From Lacihabitans sp. CS3-21 (GTDB taxonomy: Bacteria > Bacteroidota > Bacteroidia > Cytophagales > Spirosomataceae): a stretch of 64,000 bases of DNA. Location: contig NZ_RJUD01000104.1 in assembly GCF_024343675.1 (NCBI RefSeq), positions 62,001-126,000 of the forward strand, written 5' to 3'. Made by a program: the position numbers and the translations under genes. Numbering within the stretch: the first letter of the stretch is position 1; each line of letters begins with the position of its first letter. The notes beneath the pieces are model-generated. The model did no database searches, was not told where the DNA came from, and saw nothing but the letters and a program-made list of their open reading frames with translations. Positions 27,156-34,680 of the stretch are shown here, one piece after another.

Positions 27156-27811
27156 GGGGGGGGGAGAGGATATAATATTTAAATTATTATTATCGATTTA
27201 TGACTTAGTAATGATCCTGGAATCTTTAATGTCAATAACAGAGCAAATGTTTTATTATTGATCGACAGATCCTAATTTTACTAACACAGTTTAATTAACA
27301 GACTCTATTCTCATTTATCTATAAGCTTACTATCTTCTTAATAATTTAAACATTGGAATATCATAGGTTGACCAATGATAAATCTATTTTATCTGCTTCC
27401 TATAATTGCTTTAATATCTTCTATTTTAACTAAACCTGCTTCTTTTTGGTTGCCAAGAAATAATGTAATAGGTTGCCTGTGAATATCATGGTATAAAAGC
27501 AGACTCGGAGATAAAATATTACTCCATGTCATTTCTGGAAATGCTTCATTGTTGCCTAACAATCGAATTGCTATAACCGCAATAACGTCAATTATCGATA
27601 TTAAAAATCCCAAATTATTCCTATTTCTAAATAACCATTTTTTGACTCTATAAATTGCGTATGAAAAATCAAATTCTACTAGAGTAGAAATATTGAATCA
27701 GCTATTTTCATTTGCAGAAGAAAAAGGAACTCTTTGACACAAAGACAGTGGAAAAGATTTTGATTTTAGAGCTACTTCTCCAATTTTTTACATACATGTT
27801 AAGCAAGCTAA
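27156..27811. other. AT-rich, gene-poor stretch behind kynU
   Basis: It begins with nine G directly after the kynU stop and is otherwise very AT-rich. It contains one doubtful minus-strand reading frame (27389-27613) and a small inverted repeat TCTTTG-aca-CAAAGA (27730-27744). I see no tRNA, transposase or strong terminator. It marks the border between the housekeeping region and the accessory genes that follow. Confidence 0.5.
27389..27613 (-). pseudogene. Doubtful small gene or gene remnant
   Basis: 74 codons from a TTG at 27613 preceded by AGGA; the frame is open back to a stop at 27698 without any ATG. The N-terminal half is hydrophobic (ISIIDVIAVIAIRLLG), the C-terminal half polar (LFLGNQKEAGLVKIEDIKAIIGS). 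It reads like the end of a longer protein. It follows the cysteine-rich peptide gene by about 115 bases on the same strand. No function recognised. Confidence 0.25.
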
Positions 27812-28033
27812 TTATACACATCTACAGTATTCTCTCCCATTTATATCTGTCCAACAATACAAAATCTTACCAGGAGGGCAGGTCAACGCTTGAAGATTAG
27901 TATTTTTAATTTTTAGACTCGTTACTTCTGCATCATGAATTCCGTTTTCTTTTAAAAGTGCATTTATTTTTTCAAATAAATCCTTATCTAATTTCCTAAG
28001 ATTTTCTTTGAATACTTTTTTTGATTGTTTCAT
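27812..28033 (-). CDS. 73-residue peptide with four C-terminal cysteines
   Basis: No signal peptide. Residues 1-48 are charged and helical (KKVFKENLRKLDKDLFEKIN); the last 24 residues are different in character, with Cys at 52, 60, 70 and 72 (TCPPGKILYC, then GREYCRCV) and aromatic and Gly residues. This leader-plus-cysteine-rich-tail shape is seen in precursors of secreted or modified peptides and in small metal- or disulfide-containing proteins, but no Gly-Gly cleavage site and no maturation enzyme is adjacent. The ATG at 28033 follows the lipoprotein gene stop by six bases, so it is the third gene of a tight operon. Function unknown. Confidence 0.7.
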   Translation of the reverse strand: MKQSKKVFKENLRKLDKDLFEKINALLKENGIHDAEVTSLKIKNTNLQALTCPPGKILYCWTDINGREYCRCV

Positions 28034-28039
28034 ATCAAA

Positions 28040-28759
28040 TTAATTTTGAGAATATATGACTAAAGTGTCTTTTTTAATATTATTATTTTCATCAACAGAC
28101 TCTGATATTGCATAAAGATGACCTTTGAAACTGTCATTGCCCATTGTAAATCGATTAGTAATTATACCGAGAGAGTCTGTTTTAAAATTATTATCAATCA
28201 GAATACCTCTCTTGACACCATTTATATCGACAATCCTGGTCTTAGCAACTGTACCTGTACTAACTAAACCAAAATTTCTAACTAATTTTGTGCTTAAAAT
28301 AATTTCTGTAAAAGACGAATCAGGAACAATTGTTAGGGATGATGAAGTTACATCTATTGATTCACAAAAAGCTTGTTTGAAAGTAACACTTTGTTCTTTT
28401 GAAATTTCGGATTCATAAACAGATATTATTGCCTTTATTTTTGTAGATTTAACTCTTTTAGAAGTAAATTCAAAATCAGCTATTTTCTTATTTTCTCCAT
28501 TAATCTGAACCAATCGTATATTAACTTCTGTTTCATTTCCGTCTAAAACAAAGGTAACCTTGTCATTCTCTTCTGTAGAGAAGTTTGGTGGAAATTCTGC
28601 AATAGCTCTAATTTTACTCGTACCATCTGCTAATTGGTTATCATTTTCTATTCTCAAAATCATTAGATTTGAAAGTGACGAAGGAGAAAAGTCGTCTTCC
28701 TGGTAACAAGAATTTAATGTTAAAGCTAGAACAAATAATTTGAATGCTCTTTTTTTCAT
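28040..28759 (-). CDS. Ig-like lipoprotein of unknown function
   Basis: 239 residues. The signal peptide ends at a lipobox LNSC (Cys18), and the mature part begins with Asp/Glu-rich YQEDDFSPS, as in surface lipoproteins of Bacteroidota. Residues about 30-130 (LADGTSKIRAIAEFPPN, VTFVLDGNE) recall an invasin/Big_1-like beta-sandwich; the remainder is beta-rich with one Cys in FCESIDVTSS. It lies two bases after the 466-residue gene and six bases before the small peptide gene. The domain reading is tentative; the lipobox is clear. Confidence 0.7.
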   Translation of the reverse strand: MKKRAFKLFVLALTLNSCYQEDDFSPSSLSNLMILRIENDNQLADGTSKIRAIAEFPPNFSTEENDKVTFVLDGNETEVNIRLVQINGENKKIADFEFTSKRVKSTKIKAIISVYESEISKEQSVTFKQAFCESIDVTSSSLTIVPDSSFTEIILSTKLVRNFGLVSTGTVAKTRIVDINGVKRGILIDNNFKTDSLGIITNRFTMGNDSFKGHLYAISESVDENNNIKKDTLVIYSQN

Positions 28760-28761
28760 AG

Positions 28762-30162
28762 TTAGTTATCTTTAAAGTTCTTTGTAAAAGTTGGAATAAT
28801 TCCCTCTAGCCATTTTCTAATTTCAATATCAATTGATATGCCGACATAAGGTTGAACCGCTATGTTCGAATTTCCTGAAACTGCATCAGTCTTTTTGAAA
28901 AATAAACCTCCGAAGTTTAATCTTGTTGATTGGGTTAATACTTTGTAGCCACCACCTAACATTAGTGAATAATTAGCAAAGAAATCATCTCTAAATCCAT
29001 CTTTCTTAAGCGAATTTAGTGTAACGGCTGTATGAATTGAAAATCTTTGTGCAAAGGTCAATTGAGATAATGTAAGGGGAACATCTTTATTCACAGGAGA
29101 TAATGAGATATGTACACCAACATAAGGTGAACCGCCCTTAATGCTTCCTTCATATGGTATATATGTTATGTAGCCAAAGTCTGGAACGAGACTTCTCTCG
29201 TAGCTTGTTTCGTATTTATCTGGGTAGGAGCTTATTTTGTGAGTCTTAGGATATAGTTTGGCTTTATCAATGAATGTTATATAATTAGGGACAGGTTCTT
29301 TACCATCTAAATTGGTCTTTAGAAATTCGACTTCCTTTTCTATTGCGTTTTCTACCAATTCTTTAAATTTAGTATGGGTTAGATATGCTGTTGGGTTATT
29401 AACTAATTCAACTTTTATATATCTTAAGTAAAAATCATACAACCTTTGATGGTCAGGAATTCTTCCAAAATATTCAAATATTTTTAGGCCTGTATCGGGC
29501 TGAAAATTATCAAAGGTTGATAGCCATCTACAGAATTCAATAACTTTATTTTTTTCGATTTCTTTTTGCCTTACTTTCAAACCAGTAAGGTTTTTATAAA
29601 GAATATTTGAAACGTAATTTGTGTCAAGAGAAGAATTAAAATCTATAGCCTTTAATTCTTCTTTCAATATTTTAAGGTCTTTATTAGTTGGTTGATATAA
29701 ATACAAATATGGTTGATTGCTTCTAATACTTTCAGCATTCAGAAAATCGATTGTTTTCATCCAATTTGTTTTGTCTTCATAATCGTTGCCTTCTATGAAC
29801 ATATCTCGAAAAGCCCCATATAGGTCTTCTCTTCCAACATAAGTGATTTCTAGTTTGTAAAACCTATTTGGTTTAAGAGGTGGAATTAGGACAATATTTA
29901 AACTATCTCTTTTACTCTCCACGGTAATGTTTTTAAATCCTTTTGAATCTAATAAATAATTAAACGTTGGGTCGTTGTAATACTTCTTAGAATGTTTGTC
30001 TTTTATTGGATATAATTTTACAGATTCAATATAATTATGTTTAGATGGCAAACTTAATGTATCTAAAAACTGAATTCCAAAATTTACTACTTTCGGCTTA
30101 TTCTGTCCAAAGACAATACTAGTTGTTAAGAAGATTAATACTATCAGTGATATTTTTTTCAT
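28762..30162 (-). CDS. Exported 466-residue protein with possible C-terminal beta-barrel
   Basis: Signal peptide at residues 1-19 (MKKISLIVLIFLTTSIVFG-Q). The middle (about 60-300) is rich in Asp, Lys and Tyr and looks like a mixed alpha/beta periplasmic domain. The last ~130 residues contain alternating strands (PYVGVHISLSPVN, YSLMLGGGYKVL, RLNFGGLFFKK, VQPYVGISIDIEIR) that suggest a small outer-membrane barrel, similar in style to conduits or sensors. I do not recognise the family. It is first of three tightly spaced genes (2- and 6-base gaps) and lies in AT-rich DNA unlike the neighbouring housekeeping genes. Confidence 0.7.
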   Translation of the reverse strand: MKKISLIVLIFLTTSIVFGQNKPKVVNFGIQFLDTLSLPSKHNYIESVKLYPIKDKHSKKYYNDPTFNYLLDSKGFKNITVESKRDSLNIVLIPPLKPNRFYKLEITYVGREDLYGAFRDMFIEGNDYEDKTNWMKTIDFLNAESIRSNQPYLYLYQPTNKDLKILKEELKAIDFNSSLDTNYVSNILYKNLTGLKVRQKEIEKNKVIEFCRWLSTFDNFQPDTGLKIFEYFGRIPDHQRLYDFYLRYIKVELVNNPTAYLTHTKFKELVENAIEKEVEFLKTNLDGKEPVPNYITFIDKAKLYPKTHKISSYPDKYETSYERSLVPDFGYITYIPYEGSIKGGSPYVGVHISLSPVNKDVPLTLSQLTFAQRFSIHTAVTLNSLKKDGFRDDFFANYSLMLGGGYKVLTQSTRLNFGGLFFKKTDAVSGNSNIAVQPYVGISIDIEIRKWLEGIIPTFTKNFKDN

Positions 30163-30400
30163 TTCATTTGTTTTTTTGTTGCTCTTTCGCTTTCGTAAAT
30201 GCTTTTCAAATTGAGTTTTAGAAAATTCGTAAATTTTTCTTTTATATGCTGAGTAAAAAAAGATGAATTATTTTAATAATTGATATATCAGTCGAATTCA
30301 TATTTTAAAATAGATTTCTACATTTTTAAATATTTAGTTATTAGAGTATTTCACAAAATCAAAGTATTTTGGCGTATTTTTTTATAATTAAAGAGGAGTT

Positions 30401-30682
30401 TTATTGTATGTTGTTGGTTCGTCTCCTACTTACCCTCAACTCTTGACCACCCAAAAGCACTACATATCTGACATTTTGTTCCTTTCTCGTTGCTGTTATG
30501 TATTCCGGAGTCACCAAATACTTCCGACTAACTCTTAGGAAGCCGTCCAATTTCTCTTGGTGTCTAAGTAATGTTGTGCTTGATACCACCTTCTTTCCAT
30601 TTACCAGATGAAACTCGGTGTAGTTAATGTCTCCTCTTAGAAAGAGGATGTCCTGTGGACTTGGTAGTTTTACGGCTAACAT
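30401..30682 (-). CDS. Stand-alone LytTR DNA-binding protein
   Basis: 93 residues that consist of little more than one LytTR domain: DILFLRGDINYTEFHLVNGKK, TTLLRHQEKL, FLRVSRKYLVTPEYI and a C-terminal basic strand (LGGQELRVSRRRTN). There is no receiver domain, so its activity must be set otherwise, by dose, ligand or partner. LytTR proteins bind direct repeats in promoters. It is last in the minus-strand cluster; its own leader contains a 20-base palindrome and a GGGTATTT box. Confidence 0.85.
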   Translation of the reverse strand: MLAVKLPSPQDILFLRGDINYTEFHLVNGKKVVSSTTLLRHQEKLDGFLRVSRKYLVTPEYITATRKEQNVRYVVLLGGQELRVSRRRTNNIQ

Positions 30683-30756
30683 GGTCTATGATTTTATATT
30701 TTACTTTTTTGGCTTACATTAGAATTTCAAAACTAGAGGTTTTTAGGTAGGAGGTC

Positions 30757-30776
30757 AATACCCCATGTGGGGTATT
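30757..30776. promoter_or_regulatory. Palindrome upstream of the LytTR gene
   Basis: AATACCCCA-TG-TGGGGTATT, a perfect 9-base inverted repeat with a 2-base centre. It lies in the 103-base gap between the acyltransferase stop and the LytTR start. A loop of two bases makes a terminator hairpin unlikely and a dimeric operator more likely. Confidence 0.5.
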
Positions 30777-30785
30777 TTGAATTTA

Positions 30786-31367
30786 TCAAACGGCCTGATT
30801 TTGAGACATTATAAAGCGATTCATCTCCTCTTGATATCGATTGTATTCACCTAAAAAAGGGCTTCTTACCTTAGCCAAATGGTTGGCGTTCCAAGGATTT
30901 ATGTACAGTTGATTACGCAAACCGTAGCTGTGTACCACTTGCCTGAATGCCCTAAATCCCATGTGCTCATAAAATGGCAGCAGGTAATCTTCACATTCCA
31001 TAAGGGCCAAATGTGAACCTTCCAAAAGTGCTTGTTTATATATTTGTGTCACCAGTTGATAGGCTGCTCTGCTATTTCTGAAGGCGGGTAATACGGCCAA
31101 ACGATCCGTTAAGCCAATTTTCGACCTCGAAATCGGCCTACCTATTCCCCAATAATCTTCTATTTCTTGATTATAATTCACAAATAAACATCTGACGGTT
31201 CCAATGACTTCGTCGTCTTTTTCGACAAAGAGCACCGTGGCATTTTCATCTATTTCTTCCTGGTTATCAAAGAGATAATCTTTACCGAGTTCTTCATAGT
31301 TTACCTTGAGGCGTAGTTGTCTCACTGCATCATACTCTACTTGTGTTTTGGCAATATTTACTCTCAT
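30786..31367 (-). CDS. GNAT acyltransferase, FeeM/LuxI-like (N-acyl amino acid or acyl-HSL synthase type)
   Basis: 193 residues with a GNAT fold of the autoinducer-synthase/FeeM branch: an N-terminal AVRQLRLKVNYEELGKDY segment with the Arg/Tyr pattern of that group, a core strand TVLFVEKDDEVIGTVRCLF, then LTDRLAVLPAFRNSRAAYQLVTQ where RLAVLPAFRNS holds the acyl-donor loop, and LPFYEHMGFRAF near residue 130. FeeM-type enzymes join a fatty acyl group from acyl-ACP to an amino acid; LuxI-types to SAM. Which applies is unknown. It starts four bases after the stop of the heme-oxygenase-like gene, so the two enzymes are probably made together and act on one compound. A plain GNAT is the alternative. 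Confidence 0.8.
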   Translation of the reverse strand: MRVNIAKTQVEYDAVRQLRLKVNYEELGKDYLFDNQEEIDENATVLFVEKDDEVIGTVRCLFVNYNQEIEDYWGIGRPISRSKIGLTDRLAVLPAFRNSRAAYQLVTQIYKQALLEGSHLALMECEDYLLPFYEHMGFRAFRQVVHSYGLRNQLYINPWNANHLAKVRSPFLGEYNRYQEEMNRFIMSQNQAV

Positions 31368-31371
31368 GGTC

Positions 31372-32061
31372 TTAAATCAGTTTACCGGTGATGATCCAAT
31401 CGAAAATGGTATTGGCATAGAGCCAAGTCGCTCTGGTGGTACCTTCTAATATTTGGGCCTGATGCTGTTCCGAGAAATTTTCGTTGGCCAAGGCATCCAT
31501 TATTTGATCGCCATGTGGTAACTCCTCGTGCATGTGTACTTGTGTAAATGAGTTGTTCTTCTTGGTGATAAAGTCCGCCTCAGCCATAAGTTCTTTTATA
31601 ACTGGAGCGGCAAAGTTTCCAATGTTTTCCAGTATGGCGGTAGCTCCAAGTCTTTCAAGCGGTTTGGTGGGCAAAATGGCCTTTTGATAAGCCCACCAAA
31701 GTTCTACTACAAAAGGAATTTCACCCGTCTGACTTCCCAATTCCTGAAGATCCTTTTCAGCCAATTTGTAATGCATTTCTTCTTCGTAGCCGAAGTTTAT
31801 CAAAAAGGCTCTAAGCTCTTTGTAAGGTCTCGTGTCAGCATGACTCGCCATAGCCAAAAATGTACTTTGTACACCTTTGGTGAGGTGATATTGTACTTGC
31901 AAATACCTGACGTATTGCTCAATCTCCAGACCATTCCAAAGTTTGTCGGTGAGTTTGTCCGCAAAAAGAATGTTGGCTTTTTTTACTTTTGCGTTTAAAG
32001 ACGCTATAAATGAAGTCTTTAAAGTGTTAGATGAGTTTTTTACTTTTGAAAGGGTTTCCAT
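31372..32061 (-). CDS. Heme-oxygenase-like diiron protein (HDO / iron-containing redox enzyme family)
   Basis: 229 residues, all helical, of the TenA/CADD/heme-oxygenase-like fold. Candidate metal ligands occur in the expected order: His59 in QYHLTKG, Glu94 and His97 in YEEEMHYKLAEKD, Glu145 in TAILENIGNF, and His178, Glu179, His183 and Asp185 in HMHEELPHGDQ. Members of this family oxidise small substrates with O2 (N-oxygenation, decarboxylation, desaturation or C-C cleavage). Exact chemistry cannot be inferred. It is directly followed by the FeeM-like acyltransferase gene (4-base gap) and preceded by the two-component genes, with a 141-base leader that carries repeated GGGTATTTTT boxes. Confidence 0.82.
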   Translation of the reverse strand: METLSKVKNSSNTLKTSFIASLNAKVKKANILFADKLTDKLWNGLEIEQYVRYLQVQYHLTKGVQSTFLAMASHADTRPYKELRAFLINFGYEEEMHYKLAEKDLQELGSQTGEIPFVVELWWAYQKAILPTKPLERLGATAILENIGNFAAPVIKELMAEADFITKKNNSFTQVHMHEELPHGDQIMDALANENFSEQHQAQILEGTTRATWLYANTIFDWIITGKLI

Positions 32062-32173
32062 TTCTTAAATTTTTAGAATTTAACAATTGTCTTGGCTTTG
32101 CCTCAACGATTTGATGTGTCAAAATTCTAACTTTTAAGTAAGGTTTTTTAGGCTTCAATTACCCTTTTGGTTG

Positions 32174-32196
32174 GGGTATTTTTATCGGGTATTTTT
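32174..32196 (+). promoter_or_regulatory. Direct repeat GGGTATTTTT in the leader of the diiron-protein gene
   Basis: Two exact copies, at 32174-32183 and 32187-32196, 13 bases apart, in the gap between the response regulator stop and the HDO start. A TACCC at 32160-32164 forms an inverted partner with the first copy. The boxes are shared with the leaders of the LytTR gene and the histidine kinase gene. Confidence 0.45.
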
Positions 32197-32202
32197 CACG
32201 GA

Positions 32203-32817
32203 TTACCCATTCAAAATCTCGATGAGCTCAGTTACATGGGAGATTTTCAACTTTTGGTAGATGTTTTTTCGGTGGGTCTTTACGGTATGGTAGCTTAAGA
32301 ATAGCTTTTCGGCTATTTCGTTGTTGTTGAGTCCTTTACAAATCTCATGGCCAATCTCGATTTCTCTTTCGCTCAGTTTATGTCTAGCAGCGAAATCGTC
32401 TTTAAGGCCGATTTTAGATTCTTCTTCAATTTCTAAAAATGCATGGCCACCTTTGAGTACATTATTGATACCATTTATGAGAATCTGAGGATCACTGTCT
32501 TTGAGTAAATATCCGTCCATTCCGTATTCCTTGCTTTGTTTCAAAAACACCGCATGTTCATACATGGTAAGGATAATGATTTTAAGTTTTGGATAGTCTA
32601 TTTTAATTTTTTTTCCCAAATCAAGTCCATTCACACCGTTTAGGTTTATATCGAGCAACAATAAATGGGGATGGTTGGCCTGGATAGCCGCATGGATATC
32701 ATGAATATTCTTGAACGGACCCAAAACCTCAAAGTTTTCTTGCTTCAGGAGCAGCTCCTTGAGACCCAAGCCAAATAGTTGGTGGTCGTCAATGATCAAG
32801 ATTCTTGATTTAGGCAT
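32203..32817 (-). CDS. Response regulator, NarL/FixJ family
   Basis: 204 residues: receiver domain (1-120) with acidic pocket DD at 10-11 and phospho-acceptor Asp56 in LLLLDINLNG, conserved Thr/Lys in ILTMYEH and YLLKDSDP, and a C-terminal LuxR-type helix-turn-helix (LSEREIEIGHEICKGLNNNEIAEKLFLSYHTVKTHRKNIYQK, cited by NNEIAEKLF and HTVKTHRK). Its start overlaps the end of the kinase gene by eight bases, a clear cognate pair. Probably controls the enzyme genes that follow. Confidence 0.94.
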   Translation of the reverse strand: MPKSRILIIDDHQLFGLGLKELLLKQENFEVLGPFKNIHDIHAAIQANHPHLLLLDINLNGVNGLDLGKKIKIDYPKLKIIILTMYEHAVFLKQSKEYGMDGYLLKDSDPQILINGINNVLKGGHAFLEIEEESKIGLKDDFAARHKLSEREIEIGHEICKGLNNNEIAEKLFLSYHTVKTHRKNIYQKLKISHVTELIEILNG

Positions 32818-34597
32818 AGGGTAGTTCTAAAATTACGGTGGTTCCGTTTTTATTTGAATCAAAATTAAGCACTCCACCGATATTCTTAGCTCTCGCAAAC
32901 ATATTTTTTATACCTAAACCTTGAGCATCATCACTAATTTCAAAACCTACGCCATTGTCTTCAACCATTAGTGTAAGTTCCGACTCACTTTGCAATAACT
33001 GTATCAATACCTCAGTAGCTCTGCTATGTTTTTGAATGTTTTGGATAAGTTCTGTCAGGATTCTATAGATATTTAGTGCCACATTAGCGTCTATATTCAG
33101 GCGATTCGTTTCTTCGATAAAATTTAATTTAATACTTTCCGAATTATTGGTTCTCACCAATTCTCTAATAGAATCAACCAATCCTACTCGCTCAAAATTA
33201 GGTGGCATCAAGGCATGAGATATCCGACGGAGGTCATCACCTGATTTTTGTGCCAAGTCCTTGATGAGTTTTTCATCTTCCTTACTCACCAAATTGGTTA
33301 TTTTAGACAAAATCAGGTGTTTCAAACTGGCCAAAGTTCCTCCTAGGTCGTCATGCAAATCTCTGGCTATGCGTCTTTGCTCGGTTTCTTGAATAGCAAT
33401 TCGTGACTCCAACATTTCCAACTCAGTTTTGAGCAATTTGGCCTGTATTTGTTTACTAAAATATCGCTCACGAAATATCAAAGCAAACAAAATGTAAAGC
33501 ATTTCAACACAAATAGAAACCCGAAAAGCTTCAAAGAATTGGTAGGGAACATTCAAAATGCCAAATACGTTGGTCAGACCCTCTATCAGTCCGGTACTGA
33601 TAAGCGGCATGGCCATAAAAAAATAAATGCGGGTAAGGAAGCTCTTTCGGAAATTTATAATCAGATACCAAATAAGGTAAAAAATAGTGCCGACAAAAAA
33701 TGCCAACTTCAGATACAAAAAGAACTGAATAGCCGACCAAGCAGGCACTAGTGATACAAAAATGGTTAAAACAAAAAGCATATCGATGACATTTGAAACC
33801 CTTCGATTCCTAAACGCTTGTTTTGGATCAATAAATGCAGTGGCAAAACGGTAAAAGGTGTAGGTACTGATGAACACAAAAATATTTACGAAATAATTGA
33901 GAACAACAGGTTGATCTGTTGTAAAAAACGATGGCGAAGAAATACGGATCGTGTAAAAAATCAGGAAATTGACTGCATAAATCAAATACAAAATCAGCGT
34001 TTTGCGGTCTCTCGCATTAGAATAAAATAGATTATAAAGGCAATAAAAAATGGCCGTGAGCAAAGCCATGGTTACTAAACCATCGTATAAAATATAGGTA
34101 TAATAATGTCGATAAAACTGCTGCTTATTAAACAAATTGAGAGGCAGCCTTACGACTTGATATTCGTTTCGGATTTTGTAGAAAACAGTATCTGTAGCAT
34201 TGGGCTTGAGAGTCACCAGAAAGGCATGCAAATATGCAGGAACTTCCCTGTTTTGTATGGCCTTACCCCAGCCGGCTTGTTTTATTTGCCAATTACCTCT
34301 CTGTTTAGTGTAAAATTCAACATTTTCAAGGATGATTTGGTCTGTACTTAAAATTCCCTCTTGGGGTTCTTTGGTTTGATTTTTTAAAACTACCCTAACC
34401 CACAAATTCTTCCTCAAATGTCCGTAACCAATTTCTGGACCATTGAATTTTCTGAATGATGGACTTTTTGAAACTTCGCTAAAACCTAATTTATCGGTAC
34501 TGTCAATCAGGCATTCAATACTTTGAACACTAATTTGCTCAGGCATTTTGTTAGAAATATGCTGTTCTTTTACGGAGCATGCGTTTAGGAATGGCAA
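32810..34597 (-). CDS. 7TMR-DISM-type sensor histidine kinase (lipoprotein signal likely upstream)
   Basis: 595 residues as read from a TTG at 34597. An extracellular beta-sandwich (7TMR-DISM extra domain, about 30-165, with LRKNLWVRVVLKNQTKE) is followed by seven membrane helices (about 170-385), a coiled coil, a HisKA_3 dimerisation domain (RRIARDLHDDLGGTLASLKHL, His near 412) and an HATPase with NIQKHSRA and DNGVGF. No ATG is available. The frame is open further 5' to a stop at 34661-34663, and that extra part encodes LWQILLLLPFLNAC, a full lipoprotein signal with lipobox LNAC; a start at ATT 34655-34657 would include it. The TTG would begin inside the hydrophobic core and is therefore doubtful. 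Confidence 0.9.
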   Translation of the reverse strand: MPFLNACSVKEQHISNKMPEQISVQSIECLIDSTDKLGFSEVSKSPSFRKFNGPEIGYGHLRKNLWVRVVLKNQTKEPQEGILSTDQIILENVEFYTKQRGNWQIKQAGWGKAIQNREVPAYLHAFLVTLKPNATDTVFYKIRNEYQVVRLPLNLFNKQQFYRHYYTYILYDGLVTMALLTAIFYCLYNLFYSNARDRKTLILYLIYAVNFLIFYTIRISSPSFFTTDQPVVLNYFVNIFVFISTYTFYRFATAFIDPKQAFRNRRVSNVIDMLFVLTIFVSLVPAWSAIQFFLYLKLAFFVGTIFYLIWYLIINFRKSFLTRIYFFMAMPLISTGLIEGLTNVFGILNVPYQFFEAFRVSICVEMLYILFALIFRERYFSKQIQAKLLKTELEMLESRIAIQETEQRRIARDLHDDLGGTLASLKHLILSKITNLVSKEDEKLIKDLAQKSGDDLRRISHALMPPNFERVGLVDSIRELVRTNNSESIKLNFIEETNRLNIDANVALNIYRILTELIQNIQKHSRATEVLIQLLQSESELTLMVEDNGVGFEISDDAQGLGIKNMFARAKNIGGVLNFDSNKNGTTVILELPYA

Positions 34598-34672
34598 AAG
34601 GAGAAGAATTTGCCAGAGAGAGAAATTATGTTTACTATTTGGGTTTTTGGGTATAATGGCTTATCAGGATTT

Positions 34673-34680
34673 GGGTATTT
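34673..34680 (+). promoter_or_regulatory. GGGTATTT box upstream of the histidine kinase gene
   Basis: GGGTATTT at 34673-34680, with a weaker GGGTATAA at 34649-34656. It matches boxes ahead of the diiron-protein and LytTR genes. Candidate operator, in the divergent region between the kinase and the plus-strand genes. Confidence 0.35.

Noticed and set aside
27712-27900. 62-codon plus-strand frame overlapping the cysteine-rich peptide gene
   Set aside because: TTG start, overlaps the better-supported minus-strand operon gene, no family resemblance.
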